Made by a program: the position numbers and the translations under genes. Shown in pieces: positions 1-9,863 of a stretch of 64,000 nucleotides of DNA (positions are counted from its first letter, which is position 1; each line of letters starts with the position of its first letter). This stretch comes from Novosphingobium resinovorum (GTDB taxonomy: Bacteria > Pseudomonadota > Alphaproteobacteria > Sphingomonadales > Sphingomonadaceae). The stretch spans positions 682,001 through 746,000 of the forward strand of contig NZ_BSFC01000011.1 of assembly GCF_027922145.1 (NCBI RefSeq), written 5' to 3'. The notes beneath the pieces are model-generated. The model had not been told where the DNA came from and ran no database searches. It saw only the letters and a list, made by a program, of their open reading frames with translations.

Positions 1-293
1 AACAGGACGGCCTTGCCTTCCATCACCGGCTTCGAGGCCAGCGCGCCGATCGCGCCGAGGCCGAGCACGGCGGTGCCGTTCGAGATCACCGCGACGAGGT
101 TGCCGCGCGCGGTATAGTCCAGCGCCTTGGCGGGATCTTCAGCGATTTCCATGCAGGGCACCGCGACGCCGGGCGAATAGGCCAGCGCGAGGTCGCGCTG
201 GTTCACCATGCGCTTGGTCGGTTCGATGGTCAGCTTGCCGGGCCGAGGCAGGCGGTGGTAATCAAGTGCGGCGCGGCGCAGCGTCTCGTCCAT
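1..293 (-). CDS. maeB: NADP-dependent malic enzyme, N-terminal part (runs off the window)
   Basis: Malic enzyme oxidatively decarboxylates malate to pyruvate and supplies NADPH in the cytoplasm. The 97 visible residues read from an ATG at 293 and show the MaeB-type N-terminus: [10 protein letters not shown], then [10 protein letters not shown], the block [14 protein letters not shown] with the conserved tyrosine, and the start of the nucleotide-binding region [24 protein letters not shown]. The gene is truncated by the window edge, so a C-terminal phosphotransacetylase-like domain, usual in the long MaeB form, cannot be seen. About 235 bp without a recognised gene separate it from the efflux operon. 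Confidence 0.93.
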   Translation of the reverse strand, partial: MDETLRRAALDYHRLPRPGKLTIEPTKRMVNQRDLALAYSPGVAVPCMEIAEDPAKALDYTARGNLVAVISNGTAVLGLGAIGALASKPVMEGKAVL

Positions 294-528
294 GTGTTCG
301 TCCCGTGGTCAGTGGCCAAAGTCAGCGTGCGATCCCATCGTCGAGGCGATAGGATTCGCTGCTCCCACAACACGGTTCGGGCGCGCCTGTCGAGTGCCTT
401 AGGCGCAAAATCGGGACGATCGACACACTTCGTCATGCCCAGCGGGCACGGACGGCCATCGCACACCGGCTCGGTGGGGTGGTGCGCAAGGACCGTCCGC
501 GATCCCGGCTCTCACCGGGACCAAGGGG

Positions 529-1980
529 TTAACGGGCGGGCTGTTCGCCTCCGACCGGAGTGGTTTCCTCCAGGCCGCCGCCCAGCGAGCGATATAGCTC
601 CACCAGATTGCTGGCCTGCGTCAGCCGCGTGGTAACCAGCGCCTGCTCGGCCCCGTAGGCGGTGCGCTGGGCGTCGAGCGTGGTCAGGAACGAATCCACG
701 CCCGAACGGAACCGCGCGTCGGACAGCTTCGCCGCCACGCCCGCAGCCTCGGCGCGCGTGGTCTGCGCACGGATCTGGTCGCCGATGCGGCCGCGCTGGG
801 CAAGTGCGTCGGAGACTTCCTTGAACGCGGTCTGGACCGCCTTCTCGTAAGTCGCGACGGCCACCTTCTGCGACGCCTTGGCGTATTCGAGATTGCCCGA
901 GCGGCGCCCGAAGTCGAACAGCGGCAGCGAGGCGCTGGGCGAGCCGGTGTAGGTATAGCTGCCGTCCTTGAACAGGCCGCCCAGCGCGGTGCTCAGCGTG
1001 CCGAGCGTGCCGGTCAGCGAGATCGTCGGGAAGAACGCCGCGCGCGCCGCGCCGATGTTGGCGTTCTCGGCGATCAACTGGTGTTCGGCCTGCAGCACGT
1101 CGGGGCGGCGCAGCAGGACTTCGGAGGACACGTCACCCGGCAGCGCGTCACGGGTCATCGGCTCGGTGCCGAAGCCGGTGGGCAGTTGCTCCGCCGCGAC
1201 GGTGGTGCCGACCAGCAGGTTGAGCGCGTTCTGATCCCGCGCCACGCTGGTTTCCAGCGCGGCGATGTCGTTGAGCGCGCCCTGATAGCTGGTTTCCGCC
1301 TGCCGCACTTCCAGTTCCGAGCCGGTGCCGATGCGGAACTGCGCGCGGGTGAGGTCCAGCGTCTTCTCAAACGCCTTCGCCGTCTCGCGCGAGAGGCGCA
1401 GCTGTTCGCTGTCCGAGGCCATCGTCAGCCAGGCATTAGCGATCTCGGCGATGAGGCTGATCCGCGCCGAACGCTGGGCCTCCTCGCTGGCGAAGTATTG
1501 TTCCTGCGCGGCGCGCGACAGGTTGCGGACACGGCCGAACAGGTCGAGTTCGAAGGCCGAAAGGCCCACGGTCGCCTGATAGATCTCGATGTCCGAACTC
1601 CCACCCGTACCACCGGCCGCGCCCGCGCCCATCAGGTTGTTGGTGTAAGTCGCGGTGCCGGTGGCATTGACCGTGGGCAACCGGTCGGCGCGCTGGACGC
1701 GGTACTGCGCCCGCGCCTGCTGGACGTTGCCCGCCGCGATCCGCAGATCTCGGTTGTTGGCAAGGCCCGCCTCGATGACCTGCCGCAGCCTGTCGTCGAG
1801 GAAGAAGTCCCGCCAGCCGATGCGCGAGACGTCCTGCGCATCGGTCGGGGCGGCCGGGTAGACGCCGCCCTGCGGCAGCGCCACCGGGACGGCGCCCGCC
1901 GGTCGCTCATACTTGGGGGCAAGGTTACACCCGGCGAGCAGCGTGGTGCCGGCGAGCAGGATGAGGATCGACTTTTTCAT
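529..1980 (-). CDS. RND efflux outer-membrane channel lipoprotein, NodT/OprM family
   Basis: This is the TolC-like exit duct of a tripartite RND pump, anchored in the outer membrane and extending through the periplasm. The 483-residue protein starts with a lipoprotein signal (LLAGC lipobox, cysteine near residue 18) and the NodT-family beginning NLAPKYERPA. It carries the duplicated outer-membrane-efflux domain: a first repeat with ANNRDLRIAAGNVQQARAQ and a second around RRPDVLQAEHQL and ARAAFFPTISLTG. It is the last gene of the operon, and its ATG lies 2 bp after the pump stop codon, so translation is probably coupled. Function is confident; the exported substrates are unknown. Confidence 0.93.
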   Translation of the reverse strand: MKKSILILLAGTTLLAGCNLAPKYERPAGAVPVALPQGGVYPAAPTDAQDVSRIGWRDFFLDDRLRQVIEAGLANNRDLRIAAGNVQQARAQYRVQRADRLPTVNATGTATYTNNLMGAGAAGGTGGSSDIEIYQATVGLSAFELDLFGRVRNLSRAAQEQYFASEEAQRSARISLIAEIANAWLTMASDSEQLRLSRETAKAFEKTLDLTRAQFRIGTGSELEVRQAETSYQGALNDIAALETSVARDQNALNLLVGTTVAAEQLPTGFGTEPMTRDALPGDVSSEVLLRRPDVLQAEHQLIAENANIGAARAAFFPTISLTGTLGTLSTALGGLFKDGSYTYTGSPSASLPLFDFGRRSGNLEYAKASQKVAVATYEKAVQTAFKEVSDALAQRGRIGDQIRAQTTRAEAAGVAAKLSDARFRSGVDSFLTTLDAQRTAYGAEQALVTTRLTQASNLVELYRSLGGGLEETTPVGGEQPAR

Positions 1981-1982
1981 GT

Positions 1983-4900
1983 TCAGCTTTCCTGCGGTGC
2001 CGCGCCGTGGGCGCCGTCAGCGTGAGGCTCATCGTCGGTGTTCGTCGGCTTGCGGTCGGTCTGCCCGTGCTTGAACAGGCGAGCGACGACCACGAAGAAC
2101 ATCGGCACGAAGAAGATCGCGAAGATCGTGGCGGAGAGCATGCCGCCCACCACCGCACGGCCGATGGCGTTCTGGCCGCCCGCGCCCGCGCCGGTCGAGA
2201 CTGCCAGCGGCAGCACGCCGAAGACGAAGGCCAGCGAGGTCATCAGGATCGGACGAAGGCGCAGCCTTGCCGCTTCCATCGCCGCGTCGAAGGCGTTCAT
2301 CCCGGACTGTACGCGCTCCTCCGCGAATTCGACGATGAGGATCGCGTTCTTGGCCGAGACGCCGATCGTGGTGATCAGGCCGACCTGCAGGTAGATGTCG
2401 TTGCCGAGGCCGGTGAGCCAGGCGGCGAACAGCGCGCCGACGACGCCCAGCGGCACCACCAGCATGACCGCGATCGGCACCGACCAGCTCTCGTACAGAG
2501 CCGCGAGGCACAGGAACACGATCGCCAGCGACAGCGCATAGAGCGCGGGCGCCTGACCTCCGGAGAGGCGTTCCTCGTACGACAGGCCGGTCCATTCGAT
2601 CGAGGTTCCGGGGGCGAGCTTGCTGTGCATCTCCTCCATCGCCGCCATCGCCTGCCCGGTGCTCATGCCCGCGCCGGGGGCGCCCTGAAGCTCCATCGCC
2701 GGGCGACCGTTGTAGCGGTTGAGGATGACCGGCGCCTTCTTCCACGACAGTTCGGAGAAAGCGCTGAAGGGCGCCATCTGACCACCGGTGCCGCGCACGT
2801 AGAGGTCCGAAAGGGCCTCGGGCGAGGAGCGGTACTGCTGGTCCGCCTGTATATAGACGCGCTTGGTACGGCCACGGTCGAGGAAGTCGTTGACGTAGGA
2901 ACCACCCCAGGCCGTGCCGATCTCGGAGTTGATCGCGGCAAGGTCGAGACCGAGCGCGGCGGCCTTGTCCTGATCGATCTTCACGTCGAGCTGCGCCGAA
3001 TCGTCAAGACTGACCGGACGGACCTGCGCCACGCGCTGGTCCTGCGCCGCCATTCCCATAAGCTGGTTGCGGGCCGCCAGCAGCTTGTCGTGACCCAGGT
3101 TGGTATCATCCACCAGCCACATGTCGAAGCCGGTGGCGTTGCCCAGTTCCTGCACTGCAGGCGGGGTCAGCGCGAAGATCATCGCGTCGCGGTACTTGGA
3201 GAACGCCCCCATAGCGCGACCGATGATGGCCGGAGCCCGGTTATCGGCGCCGCCGCGCTCCTCCCAGTCCTTGAGCCTGATGAACGCCATGCCTGCGTTC
3301 TGGCCCTGACCGGAGAAGGAGAAGCCATTGATGGTGAAGATCGAATCGACGTTGGCCTTCTCGTCCTCGAGGAAGTGCTTGCGCACCACATCAAGGCCCT
3401 TCTGGGTGCGCGGCAGGGTGGCGCCCGAAGGCCCCTGCACCAGCGCGAAGACGACGCCCTGATCCTCGTCCGGCAGGAAGCCGCCGGGCAGGCGCGTGAA
3501 CAGGAAGACCATGCAGCCCACGATCAGCAGGTAGACGAGGCCCGAACGCTTCCAGCCGTTGGCCGTGCGGCGCACGCCGCCCCGGTACTTCTCGGTGCCA
3601 CGATCGAACTTGTCGTTGAACCAGCGGAAGAAGCGGGCGAGCAGGCCGTTGCCTTCGGGGCCGCCTTCCTTGTGGGGTTTCAGGATCGTGGCGCAGAGCG
3701 CGGGCGTCAGGATCAATGCGACCATCACCGAGAGCGCCATCGAGGAGACGATGGTGATCGAGAACTGGCGATAGATCACGCCGGTGGAACCGCCGAAGAA
3801 CGCCATCGGCAGGAACACCGCCGAGAGCACGAGACCGATGCCGACCAGCGCGCCGCTGATCTCGTCCATCGACTTTCGCGCCGCCTGCTTGGGCGAGAGG
3901 TGCTCGTCCTGGATCAGACGTTCAACGTTCTCGACGACCACGATGGCGTCATCGACCAGCAGGCCGATCGCCAGCACCATGCCGAACAAGGTCAGCGTGT
4001 TGATCGAGTACCCGAGCACCGACATCACGCCGAAGGTGCCGAGCAGCACGACCGGCACCGCGATCGTCGGGATCAGCGTCGCGCGCCAGTTCTGCAGGAA
4101 CAGGAACATGACGAGGAAGACGAGCACGACCGCCTCGACCAGCGTGTGGACCACCTGCTCGATCGAGAGGCGCACGAAGGGCGTGGAGTCGTAAGGGAAC
4201 GAGACCTTGACGTCGGACGGGAAGTTCTTGGAGATCTTCTGAACTTCGGCCTTCACCGCGTCGACGGTGTCGAGCGCGTTGGCGCCAGAGGCGAGACGCA
4301 CGCCGAAGCCGGATGCGGGCTTGCCGTTGAACTGGGTGTCGAAACCGTACAGTTCCGCGCCAAGCTCGACCCGCGCCACGTCGCGAAGGCGCACGATGGC
4401 GCCGCCCGAAGTGGAGCGCAGGCGGATGTTGCCGAACTCCTCGGGCGTCTGCAGGCGCGACTGGACCGAGACGGTGGCGTTGAGCATCTGCTCCTTGGGA
4501 GCCGGCAGCGCGCCGATCTGGCCCGCCGAAACCTGTGCGTTCTGCGCGGTAATCGCCGTCGTGACGTCGGCGATGGTCATGTCGTAGCTGCGCAGCTTCA
4601 GCGGATCGACCCAGATGCGCATGGCGTACTGGGTGCCGAAGATCTGCAGTTCGCCCACGCCGTTGATGCGGCTGACCGGGTCCTGCAACTGGCTGACGAT
4701 ATAGTCAGAAAGGTCGTTGGCCGAATGGCTGCCGTCCTCGGAATAGATCGCGGTGACGAGCAGGAAGCTCGCCGCCGACTTCTGCACCTGAACGCCCTGG
4801 CGCTGCACTTCCTGCGGCAGCAGCGGGGTGGCGGCCTGCAGCTTGTTCTGGACCTGCACCTGCGCGATGTCGGGGTCGGTGCCCTGCTCGAAGGTCAGGG

Positions 4901-5171
4901 TGATGGTCACCGTGCCCGCCGAGGAGGACGAGGCCGAGAAGTAGCGCAGGTTGTCGATGCCCTTGAGCTGCTGCTCGATGATCTGCGTCGTCGTGCGCTC
5001 AAGCGTCTCCGCATCGGCGCCCGGATACGTCGCCGCGATCGACACCGTGGGCGGCGCGATCTCGGGGAACTGGGCGATCGGAAGGCTGCGGATGGCGATG
5101 ATGCCCGCCATCATCAGGACGATGGCGATGACCCATGCGAAGATGGGCCTGTCGATGAAATAGCGTGACAT
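1983..5171 (-). CDS. RND multidrug efflux pump, inner-membrane permease (AcrB/MexB, HAE1 family)
   Basis: This is the proton-driven inner-membrane transporter of the tripartite pump. At 1062 residues it is a normal HAE1 length. It begins with the family N-terminus [13 protein letters not shown]. The proton-relay aspartates are present in TM4 ([17 protein letters not shown]), and the partner lysine is in TM10 ([11 protein letters not shown]). The porter domain contains [15 protein letters not shown], typical of AcrB/MexB hydrophobic-drug pumps, which argues against a heavy-metal CusA-type pump. It sits 6 bp after the adaptor and 2 bp before the outer-membrane channel. The TetR gene divergent from the adaptor is the likely regulator. 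Confidence 0.96.
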   Translation of the reverse strand: MSRYFIDRPIFAWVIAIVLMMAGIIAIRSLPIAQFPEIAPPTVSIAATYPGADAETLERTTTQIIEQQLKGIDNLRYFSASSSSAGTVTITLTFEQGTDPDIAQVQVQNKLQAATPLLPQEVQRQGVQVQKSAASFLLVTAIYSEDGSHSANDLSDYIVSQLQDPVSRINGVGELQIFGTQYAMRIWVDPLKLRSYDMTIADVTTAITAQNAQVSAGQIGALPAPKEQMLNATVSVQSRLQTPEEFGNIRLRSTSGGAIVRLRDVARVELGAELYGFDTQFNGKPASGFGVRLASGANALDTVDAVKAEVQKISKNFPSDVKVSFPYDSTPFVRLSIEQVVHTLVEAVVLVFLVMFLFLQNWRATLIPTIAVPVVLLGTFGVMSVLGYSINTLTLFGMVLAIGLLVDDAIVVVENVERLIQDEHLSPKQAARKSMDEISGALVGIGLVLSAVFLPMAFFGGSTGVIYRQFSITIVSSMALSVMVALILTPALCATILKPHKEGGPEGNGLLARFFRWFNDKFDRGTEKYRGGVRRTANGWKRSGLVYLLIVGCMVFLFTRLPGGFLPDEDQGVVFALVQGPSGATLPRTQKGLDVVRKHFLEDEKANVDSIFTINGFSFSGQGQNAGMAFIRLKDWEERGGADNRAPAIIGRAMGAFSKYRDAMIFALTPPAVQELGNATGFDMWLVDDTNLGHDKLLAARNQLMGMAAQDQRVAQVRPVSLDDSAQLDVKIDQDKAAALGLDLAAINSEIGTAWGGSYVNDFLDRGRTKRVYIQADQQYRSSPEALSDLYVRGTGGQMAPFSAFSELSWKKAPVILNRYNGRPAMELQGAPGAGMSTGQAMAAMEEMHSKLAPGTSIEWTGLSYEERLSGGQAPALYALSLAIVFLCLAALYESWSVPIAVMLVVPLGVVGALFAAWLTGLGNDIYLQVGLITTIGVSAKNAILIVEFAEERVQSGMNAFDAAMEAARLRLRPILMTSLAFVFGVLPLAVSTGAGAGGQNAIGRAVVGGMLSATIFAIFFVPMFFVVVARLFKHGQTDRKPTNTDDEPHADGAHGAAPQES

Positions 5172-5177
5172 GGCGGC

Positions 5178-6347
5178 TTACTGCCCCTTGTCGGCAGGAG
5201 CGGCGGGCTGGCCTGCAGCTGGCTTCTGCCCCTGTGCCTGACCCTGCGGCGCCACCGGCTTCACCGGCACGCCCGGACGCAGCATCTGCGCACCGTCGAC
5301 GACGACCTTGTCACCCGCCTTGAGGCCGGAAGTAACCAGCCAGCTGTCCCCGACCGTACGCGGGGCGGTGATCGGACGCATCTCCAGCTTGTTCTGCGCA
5401 CCGATGACGAGGACGGTGGGATTGCCCTTCTCGTCACGCGACACGGCGACCTGCGGGACCAGCAGGCCATTCGCCTTGGTCGCCTGCGCGAACTCGGCCC
5501 GCACGTACATGCCGGGGAGCAGCAGGCCCTTGGGGTTGGGGAACTGCGCGCGGATGATCTGGCTGCCGGTCGTCGGATCGACGGTCACGTCGGTGAACTT
5601 GAGCACGCCTTCCTGCGGGTAGGTGCTGCCGTCTTCCAGCTTCAGCTTCACCGCGACATTGCCGCTGGCACTCGTCAGGTCTCCGGCAAGAAGCTGCTGG
5701 CGCAGCCGCAGGACATCGGCGCTGGACTGCTGGATATCGACGAAGATCGGGTCGAGCCGCTGGATCGTGGTCAGCGCGTCGGTCTGTGAGGCCGATACGA
5801 GCGCACCAGTGGTGTAAGTCGAGCGACCGATGCGTCCGGAAATCGGCGCACGGATGGTCGTGCGCGCAAGGTCGATCTCGGCCGAACGTAGCAGCGCCTG
5901 CTGCGCCGCAACGTCCGCGCGCGCCTGCTGCGCGGTGGTCACCGCGTTTTCGTAGTCCTGCCGCGAGATCGCATTGATCTTCACCAGTTCACCGTAGCGG
6001 CGGGCCAGCGCATCGCTCGATGCGATCGCGGCGCGCGAACGGGCCAGCGCCGCACGGGCATTCGCCGCCGCCGCTTCGTAAGGCGCACCGTCGATGCGGT
6101 AGAGCGGCTGCCCGGCCCTCACCTGATCGCCCTCGGTGAACAGCCGCGCGACGATCAGGCCGTTGACCTGCGGGCGCACATCCGAACTCTCGTAAGCGCT
6201 GGTGCGCGCCGGCAGCTCGTTGCTGAGCGTGACGGACTGCTCGCGCACGGTGACCACGCCGACCTCGGGCGGTCCTGCCGGAGGCTGCTCCTGTCCTCCT
6301 CCACAGGCGGAGAGAATCAGCACTAGGGCCGGAGCGATCTTTTTCAT
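5178..6347 (-). CDS. RND efflux periplasmic adaptor lipoprotein (AcrA/MexA family)
   Basis: This membrane-fusion protein links the RND permease to the outer-membrane channel. Its 389 residues open with a lipoprotein signal (LSACGG lipobox near residue 15). The lipoyl half-motifs follow (PQVNGLIVARLFTEGDQVRAGQPLYRID and TTIRAPISGRIGR), flanking an alpha-helical hairpin at about residues 95-155. Beta-barrel and membrane-proximal domains come after, and the tail is a low-complexity segment rich in Gln, Pro and Ala. It is the first gene of the operon and faces the TetR gene across a 101-bp divergent promoter region that contains a palindromic operator. Confidence 0.95.
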   Translation of the reverse strand: MKKIAPALVLILSACGGGQEQPPAGPPEVGVVTVREQSVTLSNELPARTSAYESSDVRPQVNGLIVARLFTEGDQVRAGQPLYRIDGAPYEAAAANARAALARSRAAIASSDALARRYGELVKINAISRQDYENAVTTAQQARADVAAQQALLRSAEIDLARTTIRAPISGRIGRSTYTTGALVSASQTDALTTIQRLDPIFVDIQQSSADVLRLRQQLLAGDLTSASGNVAVKLKLEDGSTYPQEGVLKFTDVTVDPTTGSQIIRAQFPNPKGLLLPGMYVRAEFAQATKANGLLVPQVAVSRDEKGNPTVLVIGAQNKLEMRPITAPRTVGDSWLVTSGLKAGDKVVVDGAQMLRPGVPVKPVAPQGQAQGQKPAAGQPAAPADKGQ

Positions 6348-6376
6348 GGAGTTAATCCGCCAAGAGGGTTAAAGCG

Positions 6377-6394
6377 TGAGTGATCGTTCACTCA
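6377..6394. promoter_or_regulatory. Palindromic operator for the TetR repressor
   Basis: The sequence TGAGTGATCGTTCACTCA is a perfect 7-bp inverted repeat with a 4-bp spacer. It lies 30 bp upstream of the adaptor start and 55 bp upstream of the TetR start. The position and shape fit an operator bound by the TetR dimer, which would repress both divergent transcripts. The binding assignment is inferred; the palindrome itself is directly visible. Confidence 0.75.
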
Positions 6395-6448
6395 TGATTC
6401 GCGCGACAGGTATTGCGTCGCAACATAAAAAGCAAGTCGGACAGGGAA

Positions 6449-7063
6449 ATGACCAACGAGATTGCACTGGATCGCCCCCGAGCCGCCAAATCGGCCGCAC
6501 GTCGAAAACACCTTCTCGACACCGCGCGTAACCTTTTTGTCGAGCGAGGGTTCCATCAGACCGGAATGGCGCAGATTGCTGCGGCTTCCGGGATCGCCGT
6601 GGGGCAGATCTATCGTGACTTCGCGAACAAGGAGGCGATCATCGCCGCCATCTGCGAATCCGAGATCACCGCCTGGCTGGACGAGGAAACTCTGAGCGCG
6701 GCGGTTGCCGCCGACGACCGTAATGCCATTCTCGCCTGGATCGAGCGCGTCGGGTTTGAGGAACCGGATTGCGAGGACCGCCGACTGATGTGCGAACTGC
6801 TTGCGGAAGCGGGTCGCAATCCGGCGATCAACCAGATGCACACCAAGGTCGACAGCCGCCTTCGCGACAGCCTCGGCGCGGCGCTGGGATCGTTAGCGCC
6901 ATCAGCGCCAGCCGAGCGTCAATCGACCGTGGCCGACTTCATAATCGCCATGTCGTGGGGTATGGTGGCGCTGCGCGAACTTTCTCCCGGGAGCGATCAC
7001 GAGACGCTGCATGCCCGCCTCGCGCAGTTGCTGCGACAGGAAGTCAATGCGCTGGAGGAGTGA
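6449..7063 (+). CDS. TetR/AcrR-family transcriptional repressor of the efflux operon
   Basis: This 204-residue regulator has a TetR helix-turn-helix at about residues 17-60 (LLDTARNLFVERGFHQTGMAQIAAASGIAVGQIYRDFANKEAI read in two parts), followed by a variable ligand-binding domain. It is transcribed away from the RND genes, the usual layout of a local repressor whose ligand is also a pump substrate. ATG 6449 was chosen because AGGGA lies just upstream and the family N-terminus begins there. A longer in-frame start at 6413 would add 12 residues of no family resemblance. The inducer is unknown. Confidence 0.92.
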   Translation: MTNEIALDRPRAAKSAARRKHLLDTARNLFVERGFHQTGMAQIAAASGIAVGQIYRDFANKEAIIAAICESEITAWLDEETLSAAVAADDRNAILAWIERVGFEEPDCEDRRLMCELLAEAGRNPAINQMHTKVDSRLRDSLGAALGSLAPSAPAERQSTVADFIIAMSWGMVALRELSPGSDHETLHARLAQLLRQEVNALEE

Positions 7064-7202
7064 CCTCCCACACTTTACGAATGTTGCGCCGCACAATCGA
7101 TTGTGACGGTAGAATACTGCTATTTTGATGCGCTGGACATTGTTTCGCAGTTGTATCATCCTGCTCTCAACGCTGGCCGAAATGGCTGCTCGAGAGGACT
7201 AC

Positions 7203-7469
7203 ATGATGATCGAGAACAGTGAAGTTGATTCCGGCGAAAAGGCGATGATCCTGCTTCAGAGCCTGATCTGCTATCTGCGTGAAAAGAACGTACTGTCGCG
7301 TGCTGACATCGAGGAACTGCGCGACCGCGTAGAGGCCCGAATCGCCGAAACCGAAAAGAACCTGCCGTGCACCGCTGCCCTTGCCGCAGCGGCGGCGACC
7401 GAGATGCGCGAACTCGATAATTATTGCGGCAAGACCTATGGCGGAAAGCACCGTCGCCGGGTGAACTGA
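7203..7469 (+). CDS. Small conserved-looking protein of unknown function, 88 aa
   Basis: I do not recognise a named family. The protein is acidic at the N-terminus (IENSEVDSGEKAMILLQSL), then predicted helical with a heptad-like stretch (SRADIEELRDRVEARIAETEKN). It ends in an alanine-rich helix and a basic tail (GGKHRRRVN). It has no signal peptide or membrane segment. The ATG at 7203 has a purine-rich GAGAGGA about 6 bases upstream; the open frame extends to 7125, but that extension looks non-coding. Codon usage matches the neighbours. It stands alone between the TetR gene and the convergent LacI gene. Confidence 0.6.
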   Translation: MMIENSEVDSGEKAMILLQSLICYLREKNVLSRADIEELRDRVEARIAETEKNLPCTAALAAAAATEMRELDNYCGKTYGGKHRRRVN

Positions 7470-7507
7470 GCGCCGCTCATCGCACGGCAGCATGGGAAGA
7501 CCGCCAA

Positions 7508-8524
7508 TCAGGCCGGCCCCGTGCTGCCGCGAACGATCATCGCATGCGCCAGCATCAACCGGAACGCCGGGTGCGCGCTGTCCTTGCGGAAAACCGGATC
7601 GACGAGAATATCGACCGCCGCCGCCGCCATTTCCGCGTTGGGCTGGCGAATCGTCGTGATCTGGGGCCAGGCCGCCCGTGATGAGGCCACATCGTCGAAA
7701 CCGCAGATCGACAAGGCGTCCGGGACCGCAATTCCCCGCTTCATCGCCGTGATCATCGCGCCGAGCGCCATGTCGTCATTGCAGGCGAAGATCGCGCTGG
7801 GCGCTTCGGGCAGATCGAGCAGCACCTCGCCGAGTTCCAGGCCCGAGCGGAAGCTGAAATCACCTCTCAGAACCGCCCGGTCGTCGACCTCCAGACCAGC
7901 ATGATGCAGCGCCGCCCGGAATCCCTCCTCGCGTCTGGCCGAGGCGCTGTGGCTCTCCGGCCCCTGGATGAAGGCGATGCGTCGATGCCCCAGCGACAGC
8001 AGGTATTCGGCCATCTCCCGCGCCGCCGCCCGATCGTCCATCCAGACCGCTCCCGAGCCCTCCGGCGGGTGGGAGGGGGCGATCAGCACGTGAGGCACAC
8101 CCGCTTCGTCAAATATACTAAGAAGTTCGCCATCGTCGCAGATCGGCGGAACGACGATGGCACCATCGAGTCGCAGGCTCGACAGGCTGCCCCGCACCTG
8201 CTCCTGCCAGCCTGAGCGGCCGAGATCGACCGGCTCGACGACGAGGTGGTAGCTGCGTTCCCGGCATTGCAGCAGCGCGCCGTGCTGGACTTCGGCCGCG
8301 TAGCCGGAGACCGGGTCGTCGATGAACAGGCCGAGCAGGTAGGATCGCGAACTCGACAGGCTGCGGGCGAAGGCGTTAGGGCGGTAGTTCAGTTCGGCGA
8401 CGACGCGCTGCACCGCCTCGCGGATTTCGGGGCGGACGTGGTCCTCGCCGTTGATGACGCGCGAAACGGTCTTGGGAGAGACTCCGGCGCGGGCGGCGAC
8501 GTCCTTGATGGTGACCGTCTTCAT
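7508..8524 (-). CDS. LacI-family transcriptional regulator of the glycoside-uptake locus
   Basis: This 338-residue repressor has the LacI helix-turn-helix at residues 3-25 (TIKDVAARAGVSPKTVSRVI), the hinge helix (ALSxSRSY-like ARSLSSSRSYLLG) and a periplasmic-binding-protein-like sensor domain with SICGFDDVASS and TTIRQPN. Its ATG overlaps the TGA of the upstream transporter gene (ATGA at 8521-8524), so the two are translationally coupled. An open frame extends upstream to 8884, but it runs inside the transporter gene. The two palindromes at 9825-9863 are its probable operators. The effector is probably a sugar or oligosaccharide. Confidence 0.93.
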   Translation of the reverse strand: MKTVTIKDVAARAGVSPKTVSRVINGEDHVRPEIREAVQRVVAELNYRPNAFARSLSSSRSYLLGLFIDDPVSGYAAEVQHGALLQCRERSYHLVVEPVDLGRSGWQEQVRGSLSSLRLDGAIVVPPICDDGELLSIFDEAGVPHVLIAPSHPPEGSGAVWMDDRAAAREMAEYLLSLGHRRIAFIQGPESHSASARREEGFRAALHHAGLEVDDRAVLRGDFSFRSGLELGEVLLDLPEAPSAIFACNDDMALGAMITAMKRGIAVPDALSICGFDDVASSRAAWPQITTIRQPNAEMAAAAVDILVDPVFRKDSAHPAFRLMLAHAMIVRGSTGPA

Positions 8525-9759
8525 GCCCGTTTCGCCCGGAAAACTGCCGCGAATCCGGCGATCAGAAGGTAGCAGGCGGCGGGAACGACCAGCGATGCGA
8601 GCAGTCCCGCCCTGTCGGCGACGATCCCCGTCAGCACCGGCACCAGCGCCCCGCCGACCACCGCCATGCACAGCCACATCGAGGCGACGGGAGCCGCGCG
8701 GGCGTCCTCCGGCAGCGCCATGGCGTAGATCGTCGGGTACATGATCGCGTTGCACAGCCCCACCGAAACCAGCATCGCCGCCCCCGCGATGCCCGGGCAC
8801 CCAACGGCACCCAACGTGCACACAACGGCACCAAGCGACACACAGAGCAGCATCCGCGCCTCCGAAACGCGCCGCATGCCCCATGCACCGGCAAACCGGC
8901 CGACCATCGCCCCGCCCCAGTAGAGCGCCACGAGTTGCCCCGCCGTCACCGCACTCACGCCGAGGCGGTCAGGCCGCATCAGGATACTGGGAAGCAGCCC
9001 GCCGATGGTCACTTCGGCGCCGACGTAGACGAAGATCGCCGCCGTTCCCCAGCGCAGCCGCCGCGATTCGGAGAGCACGCTGAACAGCCGGTGCGTCGGC
9101 ACGAAGCCCTCGCCGGTGTGCTTCGTCTCCAGCGCCTTGCGGTGGCGGGCATAGGCGAGCGCCAGCACGGCGGTGACCAGTGCGGTCAGGACGAACGGCA
9201 GCGTCGCCGCCGGTCGCCATTCGTGGCCGCGCTCGACTTGCGCCAGCAGCAACGGGGCGCTCACCAGCGGTCCGGCGACAGTACCCAGCGAGTTGAACCC
9301 TTGCAGCAAGGTCAGCCGCCGCGCCGCGCCGCGCGAAGGACCGATGACGGTGACCACGGTGTTCGATGCGATCTGCAGGAAGGTCTGCCCGCCCGAGAGC
9401 AGCAGCAGCGCGCCGAGCACCAGCGCGAAGGACAGGCTCCCCTGCGCCACCGCCAGCGCGGCGCAGCCCGCCGCCATCACCGCCAGCCCCGCCGCGATCG
9501 CGCGGATGTAGCCAGCCGCGACGATGAAGGCGGTGATCGGCAGCGCGAACAGCAGGTAGCTCGCATGGAAAGCCAGCTGGACGAGGAACGCCTGCGTGTA
9601 GTCGAGCGCCAGCATCAGCTTCAGTTGCGGTACCAGCAGGCTCACCGACGAGGTCAGGAACCCGCCGATGAAGAACACCCCCACCGACAGCCGGAACAGC
9701 AGCGTAGGCGCATCGGTTTTTTCCAAGGAAGTCGGGGCCTTCGCCATCAGGGCTGTCAT
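8521..9759 (-). CDS. Sugar MFS transporter, FucP/GluP/NagP-like
   Basis: This inner-membrane major-facilitator permease has 412 residues and 12 predicted helices. FucP-family signatures are visible: FFIGGFLTSSVSLLVPQLK in TM1, the TM4-5 region SGGQTFLQIASNTVVTVIG and RLTLLQGFNSLGT, and the TM7-8 motif YWGGAMVGRFAGAW. Members import hexoses or N-acetylhexosamines by proton symport. The downstream LacI gene, and the divergent TonB receptor plus GH3 glucosidase, suggest that it takes up the monosaccharide released in the periplasm, perhaps glucose. The exact sugar cannot be read from the sequence. Confidence 0.88.
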   Translation of the reverse strand: MTALMAKAPTSLEKTDAPTLLFRLSVGVFFIGGFLTSSVSLLVPQLKLMLALDYTQAFLVQLAFHASYLLFALPITAFIVAAGYIRAIAAGLAVMAAGCAALAVAQGSLSFALVLGALLLLSGGQTFLQIASNTVVTVIGPSRGAARRLTLLQGFNSLGTVAGPLVSAPLLLAQVERGHEWRPAATLPFVLTALVTAVLALAYARHRKALETKHTGEGFVPTHRLFSVLSESRRLRWGTAAIFVYVGAEVTIGGLLPSILMRPDRLGVSAVTAGQLVALYWGGAMVGRFAGAWGMRRVSEARMLLCVSLGAVVCTLGAVGCPGIAGAAMLVSVGLCNAIMYPTIYAMALPEDARAAPVASMWLCMAVVGGALVPVLTGIVADRAGLLASLVVPAACYLLIAGFAAVFRAKRA

Positions 9760-9824
9760 ATATGCGGGGCATCCTTAACGCGCTTGCCTCTGCCGGGAAA
9801 GCTGCAGCCGTCCATATCACGATT

Positions 9825-9838
9825 TGACATCGATGTCA
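9825..9838. promoter_or_regulatory. LacI-type operator 1
   Basis: TGACATCGATGTCA is a perfect 14-bp palindrome with the central CG typical of LacI-family operators. It lies 66 bp upstream of the transporter start and its centre is 24 bp from the centre of operator 2. It probably controls the leftward transporter-regulator transcript. The assignment is inferred from symmetry and context. Confidence 0.7.
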
Positions 9839-9847
9839 GAAACAATG

Positions 9848-9863
9848 TTGACAACGTTGTCAA
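9848..9863. promoter_or_regulatory. LacI-type operator 2
   Basis: TTGACAACGTTGTCAA is a perfect 16-bp palindrome with the core TGACAACGTTGTCA, close to the usual LacI-family consensus. Its left half also reads TTGACA, a perfect -35 hexamer for rightward transcription, so a bound repressor would cover the receptor promoter. The receptor ATG is 55 bp further on. Confidence 0.75.

Noticed and set aside
2007..5168. A 1053-codon open frame on the + strand opposite the RND permease
   Set aside because: It mirrors the high-GC codon pattern of the real gene, is full of His/Arg/Asp shadow composition, and has no family resemblance. The permease on the other strand has all catalytic motifs.
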